Below are positions 1 to 6,939 of a stretch of DNA of 11,528 nucleotides, one piece after another. The stretch covers positions 1 through 11,528 of the forward strand of contig JABDJF010000449.1 in NCBI GenBank assembly GCA_013002645.1, given 5' to 3'. Under the pieces are notes generated by a model, which saw only the letters and a list, made by a program, of their open reading frames with translations, searched no databases and was not told the DNA's origin. The translations under genes were made by a program, and so were the position numbers. Source of the stretch: Myxococcales bacterium (GTDB taxonomy: Bacteria; Myxococcota_A; Polyangia; Polyangiales; Houyiibacteriaceae). Numbering within the stretch: the stretch's first letter is position 1; each line of letters opens with the position of its first letter.

Positions 1-845
1 ACGTCCTCGCCCTGGGCGTTCGGCAGGAATTCGCCGTAGAGCTGCGGCTCCCCGCTCGACGGGTTGCGGGTGAAGGCCACCCCCGAACCGCTTCGGGGTC
101 CGGTGTTGCCGAAGACCATCGCTTGCACCGTGCATGCGGTACCGATGGCGTCGTCAATCCCCTGCATGCGCCGGTATCTGGCGGCGCGTGGATTCTCCCA
201 CGAATCGAATACGGCGCGGACCGAGTCCCAGAGTTGACCTTCAACGGTTTTCGGGAACCGCGCACCCGAGGCCTGCTCGATCACCGAGAGGTACGAGGCG
301 ACCAGCCCTTGGAGGGCGTGCACGGGCAGCTCGGAGTCGAGCATCCGGGGGCTTCCGAGGTCGTGCTTCAAATCGCTCAGCAGGTGCTGGAAGCGGTCTG
401 CTCCGATGCCGCGTACGACCGAACCGTACATCTGCAGCAAGCGCCGGTAGGCGTCGAGCGCGAAGCGTTCGTCCCCGCGCTCTGCCGCGAGACCTTCGAG
501 CGTGTGTTCGTCGAGGCCGATGTTCAGGACGGTGTCCATCATCCCGGGCATCGAGACCTCGGCCCCCGAGCGAATCGAGAGGAGCAGAGGGTGCTTCGCG
601 TCACCAAAGCGTCTGCCAAGTTGATTCTCGACGTTTCGGATCGCGGACGAGACGGCCGCCTCGAGACCGTCCGGCAGCGACCCGCTCCTTCGGTACTCCC
701 TGCCGACTTCGGTCGTGATTGTGAAACCGGGCGGGACGGGAATCCCGAGCGCAGTCATTTCTCCGAGCCCGGCCGCCTTCCTTCCGAGGAGCTGCAGACG
801 GACGTTCGAGTCCAACTTTGCGTCAAGCGGATACAGAAGTGTCAC
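1..845 (-). CDS. ppdK: Pyruvate, phosphate dikinase, N-terminal part (truncated by window edge)
   Basis: PPDK interconverts ATP, pyruvate and phosphate with AMP, PEP and pyrophosphate in the cytoplasm. Only 281 codons lie in the window, all within the N-terminal nucleotide-binding part; the phospho-His swivelling and PEP/pyruvate domains lie beyond the left edge. Translation shows GRKAAGLGEM (residues 21-30), the PVPPGFTITTE signature (36-46), SIRSGAEVSMPGMMDTVLN (90-108), NPRAARYR near 218, MVFGNTGPRSGSGVAFTRNP (243-262) and YGEFLPNAQGED at the edge. K23 and R92 match the ATP-site Lys and Arg known in the family. The family's GGKGA loop reads GRKAA here. The start chosen is GTG at 845, which places the first motif at the right distance and overlaps the end of glyS by 23 nt; no strong Shine-Dalgarno is seen, so TTG at 815 is possible. 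It is the last visible gene of the minus-strand operon. Identity is very sure; the exact start is less so. Confidence 0.95.
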   Translation of the reverse strand, partial: MTLLYPLDAKLDSNVRLQLLGRKAAGLGEMTALGIPVPPGFTITTEVGREYRRSGSLPDGLEAAVSSAIRNVENQLGRRFGDAKHPLLLSIRSGAEVSMPGMMDTVLNIGLDEHTLEGLAAERGDERFALDAYRRLLQMYGSVVRGIGADRFQHLLSDLKHDLGSPRMLDSELPVHALQGLVASYLSVIEQASGARFPKTVEGQLWDSVRAVFDSWENPRAARYRRMQGIDDAIGTACTVQAMVFGNTGPRSGSGVAFTRNPSSGEPQLYGEFLPNAQGED

Positions 846-2931
846 GGCGCTGCAACTTTGTCCCGAGCTGGTGGAAGTGCGCAATATCATTGACGGTGTC
901 TGCGATTTCGCCGAGCAAACGGAGGCGATTGTCCCGAACGCGCACATCGTCGACCATCACGAACACCTCGTCGAAGAAGCGATCGATCGGCACGCCGAGC
1001 TCCTTGGCGACGAGCTTCAAGGCGTCGGTGTATCGGCGCTCGCCGGTCGCCTCGCGGATTTGGTCCCGGACCGTGCCAAAGCGCTGTGCGAGTGCGGCCT
1101 CCGCGCCCGCTTCGAGGAGGCTCGAATCGATGGGGCCTCGGGCGCTCTCTTTCGTGATGTTGAACGCGCGCTTGAATGCAATGGCGAGCGCTTCGAACTC
1201 CGGGGCGGCGCCCAGCTCCGTCACCGCTTCGATCCGGCTTCGCAGGTCGCGAAGCGAGGTGCCGTCCCACGCGCCGAGGCACGCGTCCACGACATCACCC
1301 CCGAACGAGTCCTTGAGCATCCCGCGGATACGGCCGCGGAAGAAACCGTCGAGCGCAGCGTGCACCTCATCGGCGGTCGCGAGCGCTGCCTCGCCGGCGT
1401 ATGCGCCGTACGCCTGCGCGATGACTGCCCGAAGGTCGACGTCGATTGGCCCTTCGAGGCCGATTCGGATGATCCCCAGCGCGGCGCGGCGCAGCGCAAA
1501 TGGGTCGGCCGAGCCGCTCGGCACCAGGCCGATACCGAAGCAGCCGACGAGGGTGTCGATGCGGTCCGCAACCGCCACGACCGCGCCGACGATTTGGTCC
1601 GGCACGACATCATCGGCTCCTTGCGGCCGATAGTGGTCGCGGATCGCGTCCGCGATCGACGGGTCGATTCCCTCACGCAGGGCGTACCAGCGACCCATCT
1701 CGCCTTGAAGCTCCGGGAACTCGAAGACGATCAGGGTTTCGAGGTCGGCCTTGCAAAGCCGCGCCGCTTCCTCGCAGGCATCGGCATCCGCCCCGGATGC
1801 GGTGGCGAGCGCGCGGGCATTGGCCTGGAGTCGACGGACCTTGGCGCCCATCGTGCCCAGCTTGGATTGAAACACGACGGATTCGAGCTTCGGGAGCCGA
1901 TTGGCGAGCGGGGCCTTGCGGTCTTCTTCGACGAAGAACCGCCCGTCGGCCAGGCGTGCGCGAAGGACGCGGTCATTGCCCTTGGCGATGGTGTCCGGAT
2001 CTTCGGCGGTGTTGACCACGTTTAGATACGCGGGGAGAAGGGCACCGCCGTCAGAGGCGCGGACCGCGAAGTAGCGTTGATGATCGCGCATGACCGAAAT
2101 GACGACCATGTCGGGCAGCTCGAGGAACGATTCGTCGAAGGCCCCCGGCACGGTGAACGGCTCCTCGACGAGCGACACGCACTCGTCCGCGAGGAAGGCG
2201 TCGGGCTCGAGAAGACCGCCGAGTGATTTCGCCGAAGCGAGCAGCCCTTCCATCATGCGGGCCTTGCGGACCTCGAGGTCGACGATCACGTGCGCGCGCT
2301 CGAGCGCCTTCTCGTACTGACCCGCCTCGTCGAGGTCGAAGCTCTCGGGAGCGAGGAAGCGATGCCCGCGCGTCGCGCGCCCCGCCCGGACGTTGGCAAA
2401 TTCGAACGGAACGATCTCGCTTCCGAGCAAGGAGACGATCCAGTGAATCGGCCTGCCGAATGCGACTTCGCCCGGACCCCAGCGCATCGACTTCGGAAAG
2501 CTGATCTGCTGACAGAGCCGCGGCAGGATCTCGGCAAGCACCTCGCTGGTCGCCTCGCCGTTTTCGAGGACCCGTACGCTGACGTAGTCCCCCTTGTCGG
2601 TGGTCTGCTTGTGCAGATCCTCGATGCGAAGGCCGTGCTTTTTCGCGAAGCCGGTCGCCGCCTTCTTCGGCGAGCCGTCCGCCTCGAACGCAGCCGCCCA
2701 AGGCGGACCTAGAATCGTCTCGTCGCGGTCCGGTTGCCGCTCGGCCAGGCCCCGAATGCGGAGCGCGAGACGCCGCGGCGTGCCAAGCGTCTTCACCTCG
2801 AGCGAGTCGGTGCTGAGCCGCGCCTGGCCGAGCAGCTCGGTCGCGCTCGCTTTCATCGAGCGGAGCGCGTGCCTGACGAACGACGAGGGGAGCTCCTCGG
2901 TCCCAATCTCCAGCAAAAACTCGGATGACAT
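823..2931 (-). CDS. glyS: Glycine--tRNA ligase beta subunit
   Basis: The beta subunit of the bacterial alpha2beta2 glycyl-tRNA synthetase binds tRNA-Gly, while the alpha subunit carries the aminoacylation core. At 702 residues it is of normal length. The N-terminus EFLLEIGTEELPSSFVR (4-20) is the family hallmark. Further conserved stretches are WGPGEVAFGRPIHWIVSLLG (151-170), SVVFQSKLGTMGAK (351-364), FEFPELQGEMGRWYA (403-417) and the HD-like region VVAVADRIDTLVGCFGIG (451-468), followed by DPFALRRAALGIIRI (476-490). The C-terminal DALR-type anticodon-binding domain is seen as PIDRFFDEVFVMVDD and RDNRLRLLGEIADTVNDIAHF (about 650-690). The ATG at 2931 gives the expected N-terminus, but no clear Shine-Dalgarno precedes it in the 59-nt gap after glyQ. 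Its 3' end overlaps the start of ppdK. Nothing in it looks broken. Confidence 0.98.
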   Translation of the reverse strand: MSSEFLLEIGTEELPSSFVRHALRSMKASATELLGQARLSTDSLEVKTLGTPRRLALRIRGLAERQPDRDETILGPPWAAAFEADGSPKKAATGFAKKHGLRIEDLHKQTTDKGDYVSVRVLENGEATSEVLAEILPRLCQQISFPKSMRWGPGEVAFGRPIHWIVSLLGSEIVPFEFANVRAGRATRGHRFLAPESFDLDEAGQYEKALERAHVIVDLEVRKARMMEGLLASAKSLGGLLEPDAFLADECVSLVEEPFTVPGAFDESFLELPDMVVISVMRDHQRYFAVRASDGGALLPAYLNVVNTAEDPDTIAKGNDRVLRARLADGRFFVEEDRKAPLANRLPKLESVVFQSKLGTMGAKVRRLQANARALATASGADADACEEAARLCKADLETLIVFEFPELQGEMGRWYALREGIDPSIADAIRDHYRPQGADDVVPDQIVGAVVAVADRIDTLVGCFGIGLVPSGSADPFALRRAALGIIRIGLEGPIDVDLRAVIAQAYGAYAGEAALATADEVHAALDGFFRGRIRGMLKDSFGGDVVDACLGAWDGTSLRDLRSRIEAVTELGAAPEFEALAIAFKRAFNITKESARGPIDSSLLEAGAEAALAQRFGTVRDQIREATGERRYTDALKLVAKELGVPIDRFFDEVFVMVDDVRVRDNRLRLLGEIADTVNDIAHFHQLGTKLQRRDTSVSA

Positions 2932-2990
2932 GGAGTGGCGTTGCTACCAGACGGGATCCAGGGGCGCAACGGGGCGTCCCTTCGATTGAA

Positions 2991-3929
2991 CTATTGTGCC
3001 GCGGCGGCGGTCTCTAAAAGCGGGAAGCCAAGCGCCTCGCGCTGTGCGTACCAGGACTCCGCCACCGCTCGTGCGAGGATCCTCACGCGGCCGATGTAGC
3101 GCTGGCGTTCGGTCACGCTGATCGCACCGCGGGCGTCGAGGACGTTGAAGTAGTGGCTGCATTTGATGACCGCGTCGTAGGCGGGGAGCGCCAGCCTTTC
3201 GAGGGGCGGGCGGTCGAATTGGAGGGCGCCGCCCTTCCCCTTCTTGTCGCCGAGACCGAGCAAGGCAGCGACCTGGCTCTCGTACTCCTCGAAGAGCTTT
3301 TTCTGGAGCTCGGTGTCCGCCTGCTCGAAGTTGTACGTGCTCCACTCCCACTCCGCGCGCTTGTAGAGGTCTCCATAGCGGATGCCCGGCGCCCATTGGA
3401 GCTCGTAGACATCATCGACGTCTTGAAGGTACATGGCGATGCGCTCGAGCCCGTAGGTGAGCTCTCCGCTGATCGGTTTGCAATCGATGCCGCCGCACTG
3501 CTGAAAGTAGGTGAACTGGCTGATCTCGAGCCCGTCGAGCCAGACCTGCCATCCGAGGCCCCAGGCTCCGAGCGTCGGCGATTCCCAGTCGTCTTCGATG
3601 AAGCGAATGTCGTGGTGCTGCGGGTCGGTGCCAAGCGCCCGCAGCGACTCGAGGTAGAGCTCCTGGATGTCGAGCGGCGACGGTTTGAGGATGACTTGGT
3701 ACTGGTGAAACTGCTGCAGCCGGTTGGGGTTCTCCCCGTAGCGGCCGTCGGTCGGACGGCGGCTCGGCTCGACGTAGGCGACGTTCCAGGGCTCGGGACC
3801 GATCGCCCGCAGGAAGGTGTGCGGGTTGAACGTGCCGGCGCCGACCTCGGAGTTGTAGGGCTGGACGATGAGGCAGCCGTGCTCCGCCCAAAAGCGTTCG
3901 AGCGCCAGAATGAGCTCTTGAAAGGTCAT
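2991..3929 (-). CDS. glyQ: Glycine--tRNA ligase alpha subunit
   Basis: The catalytic class II alpha subunit activates glycine with ATP and transfers it to tRNA-Gly together with GlyS. At 312 residues it has the usual length. The protein opens MTFQELILALERFWAEHGC and then shows the family core VGAGTFNPHTFLRAIGPEPW, PSRRPTDGRYGENPNR, EDDWESPTLGAWGLGWQVW, EISQFTYFQQCGGIDC and GELTYGLERIAMYLQDVDDV, all close to the enterobacterial-type consensus. The ATG at 3929 overlaps the scpB stop codon as ATGA. A GAGGA at 3939-3943, nine bases upstream, can act as ribosome-binding site and lies inside the acidic repeat that ends scpB. Expression is thus probably coupled to scpB. Identity is certain in practice. 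Confidence 0.98.
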   Translation of the reverse strand: MTFQELILALERFWAEHGCLIVQPYNSEVGAGTFNPHTFLRAIGPEPWNVAYVEPSRRPTDGRYGENPNRLQQFHQYQVILKPSPLDIQELYLESLRALGTDPQHHDIRFIEDDWESPTLGAWGLGWQVWLDGLEISQFTYFQQCGGIDCKPISGELTYGLERIAMYLQDVDDVYELQWAPGIRYGDLYKRAEWEWSTYNFEQADTELQKKLFEEYESQVAALLGLGDKKGKGGALQFDRPPLERLALPAYDAVIKCSHYFNVLDARGAISVTERQRYIGRVRILARAVAESWYAQREALGFPLLETAAAAQ

Positions 3930-4708
3930 TCGTCGTCGTCCTCGTCGTCGTCCTCGTCGTCGTCGGGCTCCTCATCCTCGGCTTCCGCCTCTGCAGCGGC
4001 GATCGCGGCCTCTTCTTGGGCCAAGAGCTCCTCTTCGGCCTCTTCCATGGCTTCCGCCGCGGCGAGCTCTGCGGCTGCGATGTCGACCGACTCCCCGGTC
4101 TTCTCTTCGAACAGGGCCCGGTGCTCGTCGCTCAGGTCGCTGAACTCTTGAAGCGTTGGAAGGTCTTGAAGGCCGCTCAGGCCGAAGAACTCGAGGAAGG
4201 CCGGGCTCGTCCCATACACGAGCGGCCTACCCGGCTCGTCTTTGCGGCCGAGGATCTTCACCAGACCACGCTCGGCGAGCAGCTTGAGCGAGGAGCCGGA
4301 GTCGACACCGCGCACATCATCGACCTCGGGCCGGGTGAGCGGCTGGCGATAGGCGACGATGGCGAGTGTTTCGAGCTGTGCGCGGCCGAGCCGAATCGGC
4401 TTCGGCGCGACGAGCGTCTTCACGAAATCGGCGCTCTCGCGCGCCGAACGAAACTGGTAGCCGCCGGCGACGAAATAGAGGTGCACGCCGCGATGTGCGT
4501 AGTCGGCCACGAGCTCGTCGAGCAGCGGTTGAACCTCCGCCAGGGTCGACCGAGCCGCCCGGGCCAGCCGCTTCGCCGTCACCGGGCTACTCGAAACGAA
4601 GATCAGGCTCTCGAGCACATTCTTGAGCGACTCCGGGCTCTGTGCGACGGGTGCCGCCACGCCGTTTTCCGAAGCGCCGCTGTCGGCCTGCAGGTTTGTC
4701 TGGGTCAT
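3926..4708 (-). CDS. scpB: Segregation and condensation protein B (ScpB)
   Basis: ScpB is the winged-helix (kite) partner that dimerises and binds the ScpA kleisin in the Smc-ScpAB condensin, which compacts and helps segregate the chromosome. Two winged-helix segments are visible: residues about 25-95 (SLKNVLESLIFVSSSPVTAK onward) and about 106-180. The second contains the strongly conserved RAQLETLAIVAYRQPLTRPE, DDVRGVDS, ERGLVKILGRKDEPGRPLVY and FLEFFGL. The first 24 residues look disordered. After residue 205 comes a tail unlike the core family: an Ala/Glu-rich probable helix (about 208-246), then an almost pure Asp/Glu end built on three DDDE units. It overlaps scpA upstream and glyQ downstream, each by an ATGA. 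The ATG at 4708 fits the overlap pattern. The function of the tail is unknown. Confidence 0.96.
   Translation of the reverse strand: MTQTNLQADSGASENGVAAPVAQSPESLKNVLESLIFVSSSPVTAKRLARAARSTLAEVQPLLDELVADYAHRGVHLYFVAGGYQFRSARESADFVKTLVAPKPIRLGRAQLETLAIVAYRQPLTRPEVDDVRGVDSGSSLKLLAERGLVKILGRKDEPGRPLVYGTSPAFLEFFGLSGLQDLPTLQEFSDLSDEHRALFEEKTGESVDIAAAELAAAEAMEEAEEELLAQEEAAIAAAEAEAEDEEPDDDEDDDEDDDE
3929..3964. repeat. 12-bp tandem repeat coding the DDDE tail of ScpB
   Basis: Three consecutive 12-bp units encode Asp-Asp-Asp-Glu on the minus strand (GAC GAC GAC GAG, with the last Glu codon GAA). The units are almost identical at the DNA level and stop exactly at the scpB stop codon / glyQ start overlap. 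Each unit except the last, whose Glu codon is GAA, supplies a GAG-GA run. The one at 3939-3943 sits nine bases upstream of the glyQ ATG and is a plausible Shine-Dalgarno. A change in copy number would keep both reading frame and ribosome-binding-site spacing. Confidence 0.85.
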
Positions 4709-5658
4709 GGCTCTTGCTCGTCCTCATTCCATGCGTATGCGCCCGAGGTGCCAGCCGGCACGATGACGGATTCCCTTCGTTCCTCGCCTGTACCAGCTGG
4801 CAGATCATGGTCGGTCGGCGGCTCAACCCGGTCGCTGCTCGGCTGCGCCACGTCGGCGGGCACCATCGCGTCCCCCGACGCGTCGAGCAGCGTGTACTCC
4901 AGGTAGATCGGCTCCTCGTGGTCGGTTTGATAGATGCTCGCCAAGCGCATCTTGGCCATCTCCAGCAGGGCGAGAAAAGTGACCACCAAATCGTACGAGG
5001 TGCTCACGTCCTCGAAAAGCTCGTCGAAGCGGCACCGGCGGCGCTCCCGAAGCAAATCGACCAGGCTGCCGATGCGGTCCTGAATCGACATCCGCTCGGC
5101 GTCCACTTCGAGCGAAATGGACGCGTGGACGCGGTCTGCGATCCGTTTGAGCGCGTCGAGGAGCTTGAAGACGCTCACCTGAGCCAGAGGCGGCTGCTCT
5201 TGACTGGCCGGTGGAGGCGTGCCGACCGAGAACACGTCCCGGCCGACGATCGCGCGATCGCCCAGATCTGCAGCGACGGTTTTGTACTTCTGGTACTCGA
5301 GCAGACGCCGAATCAGCTCGGCCCGCGGATCGAGCTCGTCGAGCTCGTCGTCGTCCTGATCGGCAGGCGGACGCGGCAGGAGCATCTTGCTCTTGATGTG
5401 CGCCAGCGTCGCCGCCATCACCAGATACTCCGAGGCGATGTCGAGGTTCAACTCTCCCATCAAGCTCAGATATTCGAGGTATTTGTCGGTGATAAACGAG
5501 ATCGGCAGGTCGAGGATGTCGAGGGCGTGCTTGCGGATGAGGTGCAGGAGCAGGTCCAACGGCCCTTCGAAATTGGGGAGCTCAATCCGGAAGTTTGGGT
5601 CCAGTGCCTCGGGCGCTTCCTGGGGCTCGGGCACCGGCATGGGGCTGGGCTCGCTCAT
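4705..5658 (-). CDS. scpA: Segregation and condensation protein A (ScpA, kleisin)
   Basis: ScpA is the kleisin that bridges the two Smc heads and carries ScpB. From the ATG at 5658 it is 317 residues. The N-terminal Smc-neck-binding motif is clear: FEGPLDLLLHLIRKHALDIL (30-49), then PISFITDKYLEYL and SEYLVMAATLAHIKSKMLLP (77-96). The middle (about 98-165) is acidic and low in order. The C-terminal winged helix spans about 205-256 (CRFDELFEDV, VVTFLALLEMAKMRLASIYQ). Residues after about 258 form a poorly conserved, probably disordered Pro/Asp/Glu-rich extension. A longer form from TTG at 5697, overlapping the bcp stop, is open, but the ATG fits the family N-terminus better. A GGGAGAG at about 5679-5685 lies rather far from the ATG, so the start is only fairly sure. 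It overlaps scpB by four bases. No smc gene is in the window. Confidence 0.95.
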   Translation of the reverse strand: MSEPSPMPVPEPQEAPEALDPNFRIELPNFEGPLDLLLHLIRKHALDILDLPISFITDKYLEYLSLMGELNLDIASEYLVMAATLAHIKSKMLLPRPPADQDDDELDELDPRAELIRRLLEYQKYKTVAADLGDRAIVGRDVFSVGTPPPASQEQPPLAQVSVFKLLDALKRIADRVHASISLEVDAERMSIQDRIGSLVDLLRERRRCRFDELFEDVSTSYDLVVTFLALLEMAKMRLASIYQTDHEEPIYLEYTLLDASGDAMVPADVAQPSSDRVEPPTDHDLPAGTGEERRESVIVPAGTSGAYAWNEDEQEP

Positions 5659-5693
5659 CGCAGTGGAACCATGCGCTGGTACTCTCCCAGGTG

Positions 5694-6164
5694 TCAATTG
5701 CTACGGGCTTCGTCGAGGGATTCGATCACCGCTTCGACGTGCCCCTTCACCTTGACTTTGGGGAAGTGCTTGATGACTTTTCCATCCGGTCCGATCAGGA
5801 CGGTCGAGCGGATGATGCCCATCGACTTTTTGCCGTACATGTTCTTTTCGCCCCAGGCGCCGTACTTCTCCAGCATCGAGCCGTCTGCATCGCTGAGCAG
5901 CGGGAACTTCAGCTTGAATTTGTCAGCGAACTTACAGTGGGAGTCGATCGAGTCCTTGCTAACGCCGACGACGACCGCATCGCGCGCCTTGATTTTGCGA
6001 AGCGCCGCGTTGAATTCGTTGGCCTCGGTGGTGCACCCCGGTGTGTTGTCGCGGGGGTAAAAGTAGAGGATGACGTACTTGCCCGCGAGGTCCTTGAGGG
6101 CCAGCTTGCCCCCGGTGGATGAGGGCAGATTGAACGCAGGAGCCTTGAGGCCTTCTTTGATCAT
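5694..6164 (-). CDS. bcp: Thioredoxin-dependent thiol peroxidase, Bcp/PrxQ family
   Basis: This peroxiredoxin reduces hydrogen peroxide and organic hydroperoxides in the cytoplasm and is recycled by thioredoxin. It has 156 residues, normal for Bcp. The order is GLKAPAFNLPSSTGGKLALK, the strand YVILYFYPRDNTPGCTTEA with peroxidatic Cys44, VVVGVSKDS, FPLLSDADGSMLEKYGAWGEK, and STVLIGPDGKVIKHFPKVKVKGH. The resolving Cys found five residues after the peroxidatic one in E. coli-type Bcp is Asn49 here. The only other Cys is Cys77 in SIDSHCKFADKF, about the place where another PrxQ subgroup has its resolving Cys. It is therefore either an atypical 2-Cys (C44-C77) or effectively 1-Cys enzyme; that is inference. 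It is the first gene of the minus-strand operon, with a consensus -35 close upstream and no clear Shine-Dalgarno. Confidence 0.95.
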   Translation of the reverse strand: MIKEGLKAPAFNLPSSTGGKLALKDLAGKYVILYFYPRDNTPGCTTEANEFNAALRKIKARDAVVVGVSKDSIDSHCKFADKFKLKFPLLSDADGSMLEKYGAWGEKNMYGKKSMGIIRSTVLIGPDGKVIKHFPKVKVKGHVEAVIESLDEARSN

Positions 6165-6173
6165 GGAGTCCGC

Positions 6174-6201
6174 TCTATTGCCGGTTTGCGCCTGCTGTCA
6201 A
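6174..6201 (-). promoter_or_regulatory. Candidate sigma-70 promoter of the bcp-scpAB-glyQS-ppdK operon
   Basis: On the minus strand a perfect TTGACA (6201-6196) is followed after 16 bases by AATAGA (6179-6174), a weak -10; TAGAGC with 18-base spacing is the alternative. Transcription would start near 6167, only a few bases before the bcp ATG at 6164. The -35 match is strong and the -10 weak. I see no other good promoter in the 93-bp divergent gap 6165-6257. Confidence 0.45.
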
Positions 6202-6222
6202 CGCCCCGCGGGCCGCACGAAC

Positions 6223-6251
6223 TTGGAAACCTGGCGAGACGCGCCCAAGAT
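6223..6251 (+). promoter_or_regulatory. Weak candidate promoter of the phosphatase-Rieske pair
   Basis: TTGGAA (6223-6228) and CAAGAT (6246-6251) are separated by 17 bases. The expected start site would fall on the A of the ATG at 6258. Both hexamers are poor matches. The main support is the lack of any Shine-Dalgarno before this ATG and the divergent arrangement. Confidence 0.25.
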
Positions 6252-6257
6252 CGAAAC

Positions 6258-6935
6258 ATGACCGTCCGAACCCTGATCGTGGGAGATGTCCACGGCTGCC
6301 GAGAAGAGCTCGAGGACCTGCTCGAGGAGTCGGGCTGGGAGGACGGTGATGAGTTGGTTCTGGTCGGAGATTTGGTTGCCAAGGGTCCGGATTCGCTCGG
6401 GGTTGTTCGGCTGGTTCGGAAGCTCGGTGGGAGGGCGGTTCGCGGCAATCACGATCAGCACTGCCTGCATTGGTGGGATGCGCGCCATGCGGGCGAGGAC
6501 CTTCCGACGCTCCGGCCGGCCCATCAGCGCGTGGCCGAGACGCTCGGAGAGGAGGATTGGCGATGGCTTGCGGGCCTTCCGCTCTGGCTCGAGCTGCCCG
6601 AGCACGATGCGCTCGTCGTTCACGCCGGTCTCGTCGTCGATCTGCCACTGGAGGAGCAGGACCCCTACGACCTGATGAACATGCGGAGCATCCTCGAGGA
6701 CGGCAGCGGATCGAGAAGCTACGAAGAGGGCACGCCTTGGGCCACGCTCTGGCCGGGTCCGAGGCTGGTCGTGTTCGGCCACGATGCGGTGCGCGGCCTT
6801 CAGAACCTTCCCCATGCGGTCGGTCTCGATACCGGCTGCGTGTACGGTGGCTGGCTGACCGGCCTCTGGCTGCCCAGCCGAGACCTCGTCGCGGTGCCCG
6901 CGCGCGCAACCTACGCGACGCCCGGGAAGGATTGA
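6258..6935 (+). CDS. Calcineurin-like metallophosphatase, ApaH/PrpE type
   Basis: This is a dinuclear-metal phosphoesterase of the PPP-like superfamily. Relatives hydrolyse symmetrical dinucleoside tetraphosphates (ApaH), RNA cap-like ends or phospho-Ser/Thr; the true substrate cannot be read from sequence. All metal-site motifs are present in 225 residues: GDVHG (9-13), GDLVAKGPDS (37-46), GNHD (63-66), VHAGL (121-125) and FGHDA (173-177). They are followed by LDTGCVYGGWLTGL (190-203), the usual C-terminal signature of this group. It is shorter than E. coli ApaH (about 280 residues), which favours a PrpE / ApaH-like subgroup. The ATG at 6258 places GDVHG ten residues in, as expected; an upstream in-frame TTG (6186) would add 24 unlikely residues. 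It is followed after four bases by the Rieske gene, probably on the same transcript, and is divergent from bcp. Confidence 0.9.
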   Translation: MTVRTLIVGDVHGCREELEDLLEESGWEDGDELVLVGDLVAKGPDSLGVVRLVRKLGGRAVRGNHDQHCLHWWDARHAGEDLPTLRPAHQRVAETLGEEDWRWLAGLPLWLELPEHDALVVHAGLVVDLPLEEQDPYDLMNMRSILEDGSGSRSYEEGTPWATLWPGPRLVVFGHDAVRGLQNLPHAVGLDTGCVYGGWLTGLWLPSRDLVAVPARATYATPGKD

Positions 6936-6939
6936 GAAG

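Noticed and set aside
123..2025. Long plus-strand open frames opposite ppdK and glyS
   Set aside because: They are antisense shadows of high-GC genes. The minus strand carries the complete family motifs of PPDK and GlyS there.
2280..2300. CACGTG inside glyS as a possible parS core
   Set aside because: The flanks (CGAT / CGCG) do not form the parS palindrome, and it lies within a coding region.
3153..4906. Plus-strand open frames including a poly-Ser stretch
   Set aside because: They are the antisense of glyQ and of the acidic GAC/GAG repeat of scpB. Low complexity comes from the repeat, not from a gene.
4642..6122. Plus-strand frames opposite scpA and bcp
   Set aside because: Both minus-strand genes show full conserved motifs. 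The plus frames have no recognisable domains.
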